From Neptuniibacter sp. (lineage in GTDB: Bacteria > Pseudomonadota > Gammaproteobacteria > Pseudomonadales > Balneatricaceae), in NCBI GenBank assembly GCA_030149405.1, contig JASBRM010000381.1:1-7115 (forward strand): 7,115 nucleotides of DNA, written 5' to 3'. Shown piece by piece: positions 1 through 4,721 of this stretch (positions within the stretch are counted from its first letter, which is position 1; each line of letters opens with the position of its first letter). A program made the translations under genes and the position numbers. Under the pieces are notes generated by a model. That model saw nothing but the letters and a program-made list of their open reading frames with translations. It searched no databases and was not told the DNA's origin.

Positions 1-417
1 CCTCTGGGCCAGATTCTGGTTGCAGGTTTGAATAATGCTTCTCATGGTCGTGAGATTATGAAAGAGAGTATTCAGGAAGCTGCCGGTCAAGTTGTTCATG
101 AACTGGAACGATTTTTAAACCCTTTGGGGACTATCGCCGCAGTAACACCTTTATTGGGCTTGTTAGGTACTGTTATAGGCATGATTAAGGTGTTCACCGA
201 GATCATGATCCAAGGTACAGGCAACGCTAATGTTCTTGCGGGCGGTATCTCTGAGGCGCTTATTACTACAGCTGCCGGTCTTACTGTGGCAATTCCGGCT
301 TTGATCTTCCACCGCTTTTTCCAGCGCCGAATAGATTCTCTTGTTGTTACAATGGAACAGGAAACCGTCAAGCTGATCGAAGTGATGCATGGCGAACGTG
401 ACATCGATATTGAGTAA
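1..417 (+). CDS. exbB: ExbB/TolQ/MotA-family proton channel protein, C-terminal part (5' end outside window)
   Basis: The frame is open from the first base and ends at TAA 415-417, giving 138 residues of the C-terminal portion. A TTG at position 28 is an internal Leu codon, not the start. ExbB-type proteins form a pentameric inner-membrane channel around ExbD and use the proton motive force to drive outer-membrane transport or related envelope work. Two long hydrophobic helices typical of the family are visible: one around window residues 44-65 (TIAAVTPLLGLLGTVIGM) and one around residues 81-106 (GGISEALITTAAGLTVAIPA), followed by a basic, cytoplasmic tail (HRFFQRR). The polar Thr residues inside both helices match the conserved pore-lining threonines of the ExbB/TolQ family. 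ExbD follows after 12 bp, so the two are almost certainly co-translated. Assignment to ExbB rather than TolQ rests on the exbD-lpxK neighbourhood, since no tolR, tolA or tolB is present; the exact outer-membrane client is not known. Confidence 0.9.
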   Translation, partial: PLGQILVAGLNNASHGREIMKESIQEAAGQVVHELERFLNPLGTIAAVTPLLGLLGTVIGMIKVFTEIMIQGTGNANVLAGGISEALITTAAGLTVAIPALIFHRFFQRRIDSLVVTMEQETVKLIEVMHGERDIDIE

Positions 418-429
418 CGGAGTAGTCAC

Positions 430-849
430 GTGAAGTTTCCAAGACAAAATCAGGAAGAGGTAAACGTCAATCTGACACCATTGATTGATGTTGTATTCCT
501 TTTGCTGATTTTCTTTATGGTTTCAACAACCTTTACCAAAGAAACCCATCTTGAAGTTGACCTTCCAGAAGCAAATGGTGATGCCTCAGTTACAGAAGAG
601 CAGATACTTGAAATTCTGATAACGGATGAAGGGCAATACAGCGTTAATGGTAAACCATTGGTGAACACTCAGGCAGAGACCTTACATCGAGCGCTTAAAA
701 AGATGGCGGGCGATAAGCGGGATATGCCTCTGATTATCACAGCTGATGCTCAAACACCTCATCAGGCTGTTGTGACTGCAATGGATGTTTCGGGGCGACT
801 TGGGTTTGAAAAGTTAAGCATAACCACAAGAGAGCCTGGAGCTGAATGA
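430..849 (+). CDS. exbD: ExbD/TolR-family biopolymer transport protein
   Basis: This 139-residue protein has the normal size and architecture of ExbD: a short cytoplasmic N terminus (residues 1-14), one transmembrane helix (about 15-34, LTPLIDVVFLLLIFFMVST) and a periplasmic domain. Asp20 at the start of the helix corresponds to the essential membrane aspartate that carries protons in ExbD/TolR proteins. The periplasmic part holds the family-typical segments LEVDLPEA near residue 42 and PLIITADAQTPHQAVV around residues 100-115. The start is GTG, chosen because GGAG at 419-422 lies seven bases upstream and because the protein begins just before the conserved N-terminal VNLTPLIDVVF region. It partners the upstream ExbB. 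Its TGA stop overlaps the lpxK ATG (ATGA), pointing to coupling with lipid A synthesis genes. The family call is firm; the energised partner (TonB-like or other) is not visible. Confidence 0.93.
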   Translation: MKFPRQNQEEVNVNLTPLIDVVFLLLIFFMVSTTFTKETHLEVDLPEANGDASVTEEQILEILITDEGQYSVNGKPLVNTQAETLHRALKKMAGDKRDMPLIITADAQTPHQAVVTAMDVSGRLGFEKLSITTREPGAE

Positions 850-1865
850 GTTGGCTCGAGAAGCGCTGGTACAGCAATAAACCTGCGCCTTGTTGGTTAT
901 TACCGCTTGAAAAGCTCTATCGATTTCTGGCAAAAAGGCAACACACAAAGGCAAAGCAGAACCGCTGGTCAGCTCCTGTTCCAGTGGTTGTGGTTGGCAA
1001 TATAAGTATTGGTGGCACAGGTAAAACGCCTTTAGCTGTAGAGCTCATATCGCTGTTTAAAGAATGGGGTTATCGACCTGGCATCGTTAGCCGGGGTTAT
1101 AAAAGCTCTGCGCCTTCTTACCCTTATATGGTTAATAAACAGTCTTCTCCTGAAGAAGCGGGTGATGAACCCTATCTTTTATATCATCGTTGTAATTGTC
1201 CGGTGGTTATTGACCCGGATAGAACGTCTGCGGCTAAGCTTCTCATGGACAAAACCGATTGCGATCTGATTATCAGCGATGATGGGTTACAACACTACCG
1301 ATTGAACAGGGATGTAGAGATCTGTGTCATTGATGGTGAGCGTGGATTGGGTAATAAACACTGCTTACCTGCAGGGCCTTTACGTGAAGACGGGCAAAGG
1401 CTTCTTGATGTGGATTTTGTGGTAACAAATGGCACATCAGTTGAGCGATTAATACAGCAATCCATTCCTTGCTTTGCTATGCATCTGGAGCCTCGCAGAT
1501 TTCTTAGTTGCGTTAACAAAGATAAAACACTGGGCATTGATGCTTTTACCGGACGAACAGTTCATGCGCTTGCGGGTATTGGAAACCCCAATCGATTCTT
1601 CAGAACATTAGAAAAGTCCGCCGGTGTGGACGTTATCGCTCATCCAATGCGGGATCATCAGTCATATACTGAGCAGGATATTTATTTTCAGGATGGAAAT
1701 CCGGTATTGATGACTGAAAAAGATGCGGTAAAAATCAAAGAAATTGCAGGTGATGAGCACTGGTATCTGGAAGTTTCAGCTGCACTGCCGGATAATTTCA
1801 CTTCCCAGCTACGAGAAAAGCTGGAATTTGTTAAAGAACAAAAAGGTAATTCAAATAATGGATAA
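846..1865 (+). CDS. lpxK: Tetraacyldisaccharide 4'-kinase (lipid A biosynthesis)
   Basis: LpxK phosphorylates the 4' position of the tetraacylated disaccharide-1-phosphate to form lipid IVA at the cytoplasmic face of the inner membrane. The 339 residues are close to the usual length of about 330. Visible landmarks, in order: an amphipathic/hydrophobic N-terminal stretch (about 15-30) that may associate with the membrane; the Walker A loop [12 protein letters not shown] (51-62); SRGYK (82-86); GDEPYLL (106-112); the catalytic-region motif DDGLQHYRL (145-153); GPLRE (177-181); AGIGNP (243-248); DHQSYT (270-275) and [10 protein letters not shown] (287-296). All are characteristic of the family. 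The ATG at 846 overlaps the exbD stop, and GGAG at 838-841 is a close ribosome binding site. The 3' end overlaps ycaR by 8 bp. LpxK acts just before Kdo addition, which needs the CMP-Kdo made by KdsB two genes downstream. The call is very secure. Confidence 0.97.
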   Translation: MSWLEKRWYSNKPAPCWLLPLEKLYRFLAKRQHTKAKQNRWSAPVPVVVVGNISIGGTGKTPLAVELISLFKEWGYRPGIVSRGYKSSAPSYPYMVNKQSSPEEAGDEPYLLYHRCNCPVVIDPDRTSAAKLLMDKTDCDLIISDDGLQHYRLNRDVEICVIDGERGLGNKHCLPAGPLREDGQRLLDVDFVVTNGTSVERLIQQSIPCFAMHLEPRRFLSCVNKDKTLGIDAFTGRTVHALAGIGNPNRFFRTLEKSAGVDVIAHPMRDHQSYTEQDIYFQDGNPVLMTEKDAVKIKEIAGDEHWYLEVSAALPDNFTSQLREKLEFVKEQKGNSNNG

Positions 1866-2043
1866 GAAACTATTAGATATTCTGGTTTGTCCGGTTACTA
1901 AGACTCCGCTGGAATATAACAAAGAGACAAATGAGCTTTTCGCACGTGCCAGTGGTCTCGCTTATCCTGTACGTGACGATATTCCTGTGTTGCTCGAAAA
2001 TGAAGCGCGAGAGTTAACGCCTGAAGAACGTGATGCTAAATAG
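1858..2043 (+). CDS. ycaR: Trm112/YcaR-family small protein
   Basis: A 61-residue protein matching the YcaR/Trm112 (former UPF0434) family along its full length: [20 protein letters not shown], then [26 protein letters not shown] place the start at ATG 1858, not at the upstream in-frame GTG at 1744, because residue 1 then aligns with the usual MD(x)LLDI start and AAGGT at 1843-1847 precedes it at a suitable distance; the extra upstream residues would merely be out-of-frame lpxK sequence. Eukaryotic and archaeal Trm112 proteins activate methyltransferases; the role of the bacterial member is poorly defined. Only one Cys (Cys11) is present: where zinc-binding relatives read CPxC, this one reads CPVT, so zinc binding is doubtful. 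It lies between lpxK (8-bp overlap) and kdsB (9-bp gap), a neighbourhood conserved in many proteobacteria. Confidence 0.92.
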   Translation: MDKKLLDILVCPVTKTPLEYNKETNELFARASGLAYPVRDDIPVLLENEARELTPEERDAK

Positions 2044-2052
2044 GGAATAGAT

Positions 2053-2823
2053 ATGGGATTTTCAGTCATCATACCGGCGCGTTATGCTTCCAGCCGCTTT
2101 CCAGGAAAACCCTTGGCGAGTCTTCAGGGAAAACCAATGATTCAGCATGTTTATGAGCGTGCTTGCCAAAGTGAAGCGGAACGCATTCTGGTCGCTACGG
2201 ATGATCAGCGGATAGCTGATGTAGCGGCTGGCTTTGGCGCTGAGGTTTGTATGACTTCACCTGAACATCCTTCAGGTACTGATCGTTTACAACAGGTAGT
2301 TAAAGATCAGGGCTATTACGCGGATGATATTGTTGTAAATGTTCAGGGCGATGAGCCCATGATCCCACCAAGAATCATTAATCAGGTTGCGCATAATCTA
2401 ATGGCCGAACCTGAGGCCAGTATTGCGACTCTCAGTGAGCCGATCGAAGACGTCCCCTCTTTGTTAAACCCAAATGTAGTTAAGGTCGTTACTGATAGCA
2501 GAGGCATGGCTCTGTATTTCAGTCGGGCGCCAATACCCTGGCCGCGTGATGATTTTCATCCTGATGTGACCCAAACCGAGATGCCTACAGGCTTTAACTG
2601 GCAGCGTCATATCGGGATCTATGCATACCGGGTTAAGCTGTTAAATGATTTTGTGAAATGGCCACCGGCACCCTTGGAAGAAACAGAGTGCCTTGAGCAG
2701 TTAAGAGCGATGTGGAACGGTGCACGTATTCATGTTGCTGTAGCGGATGAACAACCACCAACAGGTGTTGATACGCCAGAGGATCTAGCTCGACTGGAAA
2801 AACTGCTCGGTGAGGCTTCCTGA
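2053..2823 (+). CDS. kdsB: 3-deoxy-manno-octulosonate cytidylyltransferase (CMP-Kdo synthetase)
   Basis: KdsB is a cytoplasmic enzyme that activates Kdo with CTP, giving CMP-Kdo and pyrophosphate; CMP-Kdo is the donor for the inner core of lipopolysaccharide. The 256 residues are close to the usual length of about 250. The nucleotide-binding start [16 protein letters not shown] spans residues 6-21, ATDD lies at 48-51, PSGTDR at 73-78, and the signature NVQGDEP at 96-102. Asp100 and Asp240 (in GVDTPEDL) correspond to the two magnesium-coordinating aspartates of the family. The fragment [14 protein letters not shown] near residues 185-198 and the acidic ETECLEQLR near 215-223 are also typical. 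ATG 2053 is preceded by AGGGA at 2042-2046, which overlaps the ycaR stop codon. Only two bases separate its stop from the next gene, so co-translation is expected. The assignment is secure. Confidence 0.97.
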   Translation: MGFSVIIPARYASSRFPGKPLASLQGKPMIQHVYERACQSEAERILVATDDQRIADVAAGFGAEVCMTSPEHPSGTDRLQQVVKDQGYYADDIVVNVQGDEPMIPPRIINQVAHNLMAEPEASIATLSEPIEDVPSLLNPNVVKVVTDSRGMALYFSRAPIPWPRDDFHPDVTQTEMPTGFNWQRHIGIYAYRVKLLNDFVKWPPAPLEETECLEQLRAMWNGARIHVAVADEQPPTGVDTPEDLARLEKLLGEAS

Positions 2824-2825
2824 TC

Positions 2826-3296
2826 GTGACCAAAGTTCTTTTCGTGTGTTTGGGTAATATCTGTCGCTCACCGACAGCACATGGTGTTTTCCAGGCAATG
2901 GTTGATGAGCAGGGGTTGAATGATTTTATCCATATTGACTCCGCTGGCACTGCCGCATATCACGTTGGCAATCCGCCGGACTCGCGATCTTCTGAATTTG
3001 CCCGTAAACGTGGATATGATCTGTCACCTCTGCGTGCACGACAAGCAATTGAATCAGACTTCTATGAGTTTGATTACATCCTTGCCATGGATGAAAGTAA
3101 CCTGATGAACCTGCGTGCGCTGGAACCTGAAAACTATGCAGGCCATCTTGGATTGTTCCTCGATTTTACTGCTATGCCGGAGTCCGAGGTTCCAGATCCT
3201 TACTATGGCGGCGATGCTGGTTTTGAGCACGTGCTCGATCTGGTTGAGTCTGCTTCGTTAGGTTTGTTGGAGCAGATCAAGAGGGATCTCGCGTGA
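2826..3296 (+). CDS. Low-molecular-weight protein-tyrosine phosphatase
   Basis: A 156-residue cytoplasmic phosphatase of the low-molecular-weight (arsenate-reductase-like) fold. The P-loop CLGNICRS occupies residues 8-15, with nucleophile Cys8 and phosphate-binding Arg14; the general-acid aspartate is Asp124 in VPDPYYGG. HIDSAGTAAYHVGNPPDSRS (36-55) is the classic second signature. Every catalytic residue is therefore present and the enzyme should be active. The start is GTG at 2826, two bases after the kdsB stop, with GGTGAGG at 2809-2815 as ribosome binding site; residue 1 falls just before the P-loop strand as in relatives. Family members such as Wzb/Etp dephosphorylate tyrosine kinases of capsule export, while others have unknown partners. 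Here there is no Wzc-type kinase in view, so the substrate cannot be named; the location between kdsB and murB suggests an envelope-linked role but does not prove it. Confidence 0.95.
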   Translation: MTKVLFVCLGNICRSPTAHGVFQAMVDEQGLNDFIHIDSAGTAAYHVGNPPDSRSSEFARKRGYDLSPLRARQAIESDFYEFDYILAMDESNLMNLRALEPENYAGHLGLFLDFTAMPESEVPDPYYGGDAGFEHVLDLVESASLGLLEQIKRDLA

Positions 3297-4318
3297 TCAA
3301 CTGGATTGAAAACGCTGATTTGAGTTCGAGAAATTCACTGGGATTCCAGGTTTCTGCAGAACGATTTATAGAAGTAGACACAGTTGAACACTTGGAACTG
3401 GCTTTAAACGATGTTCAGCATAATCAGTGGTCACTATTACTTTTAGGCGGCGGTAGTAATCTAGTACTTAAACCTTTTATTCCAGGAGCTGTAATTTCAG
3501 TTAATCTTCAGGGTATTAATATTCTTGTTGATGATGAGTCTAGTGCCATTGTTGAGGTGGGTGCTGGAGTTAACTGGCATCAGTTTGTTGGTCGTTTATT
3601 GGAAATGGGGCTGCATGGATTAGAAAACCTTGCTCTCATTCCAGGTAATGTGGGCGCTGCGCCGGTTCAGAATATCGGTGCCTACGGGGTAGAACTCGCT
3701 GATTGTTTCCATAGTCTCACCGCCTATGATCGTAAGACAGCTGAGCTGGTCCAGCTGAATAAAGACGATTGCTGCTTTGGTTACCGTGACAGCTTATTTA
3801 AATCAAGGGAGCCGGGTCGTTATATTATCTGGCAGGTTCGCTTTCTTCTGAGTACCGTATTTTCTCCCAACCTTGGTTATCGCGCCTTGAGCGACTACTT
3901 TGATCAACAAGCTGTGACCGCACCTGGAGCATATGATGTTTACAGAGCGGTTTGTGAGATCAGGCAATCAAAACTGCCTACTCCAGACAAGATCGGGAAT
4001 GTGGGCAGCTTCTTTGAAAACCCTATTGTGCAAGAAGAACAGTACTTGCAACTAAAGCAAAGGTTCCCCAATCTTGTCGCTTATCCGGATGCGCCTGGTA
4101 GTTACAAACTTGCTGCTGGCTGGTTAATTGATCAGGCTGGTTGGAAAGGGCATAAAGCAGCCAGTGTTGGTGTCTATGATAAGCAAGCGCTTGTTCTGGT
4201 TAATCTAGATAAAGGTGATTCAGAGGCCCTGCTCGGCTTGGCGAAATCAATTCAGGATTCGGTTATGGAGAAATTCTCCGTTTCATTAAAAATGGAGCCC
4301 CGGGTTTACCCGGCATGA
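3293..4318 (+). CDS. murB: UDP-N-acetylenolpyruvoylglucosamine reductase, type I
   Basis: MurB reduces UDP-GlcNAc-enolpyruvate to UDP-MurNAc with NADPH and FAD, the second committed step of cytoplasmic peptidoglycan precursor synthesis. At 341 residues it has the length of the E. coli-type (type I) enzyme. FAD-binding motifs are LLGGGSN (50-56), VEVGAGVNWHQFV (87-99) and ALIPGNVGAAPVQNIGAYG (114-132). The type I loop YRDSLFK lies at 164-170, the proton donor is Ser239 in GNVGSFFENP (235-244), and Glu335 in the C-terminal KMEPRVYP is the other catalytic residue. The GTG start at 3293 overlaps the preceding TGA (GTGA) and has GAGGG at 3281-3285 seven bases upstream. It is the last gene of the envelope operon here, and a possible terminator lies 65 bp downstream. 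In many relatives rne follows; here it does not within the window. Confidence 0.97.
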   Translation: MINWIENADLSSRNSLGFQVSAERFIEVDTVEHLELALNDVQHNQWSLLLLGGGSNLVLKPFIPGAVISVNLQGINILVDDESSAIVEVGAGVNWHQFVGRLLEMGLHGLENLALIPGNVGAAPVQNIGAYGVELADCFHSLTAYDRKTAELVQLNKDDCCFGYRDSLFKSREPGRYIIWQVRFLLSTVFSPNLGYRALSDYFDQQAVTAPGAYDVYRAVCEIRQSKLPTPDKIGNVGSFFENPIVQEEQYLQLKQRFPNLVAYPDAPGSYKLAAGWLIDQAGWKGHKAASVGVYDKQALVLVNLDKGDSEALLGLAKSIQDSVMEKFSVSLKMEPRVYPA

Positions 4319-4382
4319 AAATTCTTCATATTCTTAATTTACCTCCCTGTTCTACATCCTAACTATCTAGCTTTACATCACT

Positions 4383-4422
4383 ATTAAGGCAGAGACTTGT
4401 GCCTTAATTTCTTCGATTTTTT
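4383..4422 (+). terminator. Possible intrinsic terminator of the exbB-murB operon
   Basis: ATTAAGGCA (4383-4391) is followed by an 8-base loop and its exact reverse complement TGCCTTAAT (4400-4408), a perfect 9-bp stem. Six T residues lie at 4417-4422, a few bases beyond the stem, with two further T residues directly after it. The position, 65 bp after the murB stop, fits termination. The stem is only moderately GC-rich and the T run is interrupted, so its strength is uncertain; an attenuating or regulatory hairpin is an alternative. Confidence 0.5.
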
Positions 4423-4496
4423 ATCGCTTCCTCGTTGTTTTTCGGCAGTTGACTATGAGCTGTATCAATCTTTGGTTTAATAGGGTTTTTCTGATA

Positions 4497-4508
4497 ATTG
4501 TCGACAAT
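4497..4508. promoter_or_regulatory. Candidate operator 1 (perfect 12-bp palindrome)
   Basis: ATTGTCGACAAT is a perfect palindrome. It fits the TNGT-Nx-ACNA pattern of operators bound by FadR-subfamily GntR regulators. Two similar elements follow at 4550 and 4649, all upstream of prpE. The regulator is not encoded in the window; the assignment to the GntR family is inferred from the pattern. Confidence 0.5.
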
Positions 4509-4549
4509 CTAGTGCTTGAGTACTGTTTTTACACATGTTCTGGGGTTTA

Positions 4550-4561
4550 ATTGTTAACGAT
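4550..4561. promoter_or_regulatory. Candidate operator 2
   Basis: ATTGTTAACGAT matches the first palindrome at 9 of 12 positions and keeps the TNGT-N2-ACNA pattern exactly. Its centre is 53 bp from that of operator 1, almost exactly five helical turns, so two bound dimers would lie on the same DNA face. Confidence 0.4.
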
Positions 4562-4632
4562 TTAGGCCTTGTTGCAGCTGCATATAAACCTTTTGTCTTA
4601 GATAAATCTCTTTATAAGTCGGTTAGAGTGTG

Positions 4633-4660
4633 TCAACACATTATCGGAAGTGTCTACAAT
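4633..4660 (+). promoter_or_regulatory. Possible sigma70-type promoter for prpE
   Basis: TCAACA (4633-4638) matches the -35 consensus at four of six positions and TACAAT (4655-4660) matches the -10 at five of six, with a 16-bp spacer. Transcription would begin near 4667, giving a leader of about 55 bases before the prpE ATG. The -10 box is inside candidate operator 3, which would suit repression by occlusion. Other weak combinations exist in this AT-rich region, so the choice is tentative. Confidence 0.35.
4649..4660. promoter_or_regulatory. Candidate operator 3, overlapping the possible -10 box
   Basis: AGTGTCTACAAT matches operator 1 at 10 of 12 positions, differing at positions 2 and 7. 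It lies 62 bp before the prpE start codon and includes the TACAAT hexamer that may be the promoter -10 element. Its centre is 99 bp from operator 2, which is not a whole number of helical turns. Confidence 0.4.
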
Positions 4661-4721
4661 AACAATATTGCTTCCAAGGCAACGAATTACACATTCAACT
4701 TATAATAAAGGGCCTCGACAC

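Larger units (their letters stand above)
4319..4721. other. AT-rich intergenic region between murB and prpE
   Basis: This 403-bp stretch holds no convincing gene on either strand. Codons in all frames are quickly interrupted, and the few open stretches lack a ribosome binding site or recognisable protein sequence. It contains, in order, an inverted repeat that may end the murB operon (4383-4422), three related short palindromes (4497-4508, 4550-4561, 4649-4660), a possible promoter and the prpE ribosome binding site AAAGGG at 4707-4712. The unusual length compared with the otherwise overlapping gene junctions suggests that it is the regulatory region of prpE. Confidence 0.8.

Noticed and set aside
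1744..1857. Longer ycaR start at GTG 1744.
   Set aside because: The extra 38 residues are lpxK sequence read in another frame and do not resemble the YcaR family; the internal ATG at 1858 fits the family start.
2633..2950. Minus-strand open frame of 105 codons across the kdsB/phosphatase junction.
   Set aside because: It is antisense to two genes with clear family motifs, has no ribosome binding site and no recognisable domain.
4565..4575. Sigma54-type -24/-12 promoter upstream of prpE, as expected from enteric prp operons.
   Set aside because: The GG and GC dinucleotides are only 7 bases apart instead of 10, and the TTGC at 4668 has no GG at the right distance.
4629..4640. TGTGT-CA-ACACA as a CRP or other cyclic-AMP receptor site.
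   Set aside because: The half-sites are separated by 2 bases rather than the 6 of TGTGA-N6-TCACA, and the arms lack the right final bases.
4668..4682. Small hairpin TTGCTTCCAAGGCAA in the prpE leader as a riboswitch or attenuator.
   Set aside because: The stem is six pairs with one G-U and a 3-base loop, with no alternative structure or T run; too small to support a regulatory RNA call.
4701..4706. TATAAT as a prpE promoter -10 box.
   Set aside because: It matches the consensus perfectly, but no -35-like hexamer lies 16-18 bp upstream, and transcription from it would start at or beyond the ribosome binding site.
4650..4721. A 24-residue N-terminal extension of prpE starting at TTG 4650.
   Set aside because: No ribosome binding site precedes it, the residues do not resemble the family N terminus, and ATG 4722 has AAAGGG at a good distance. 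The extension would also overlap the candidate promoter.
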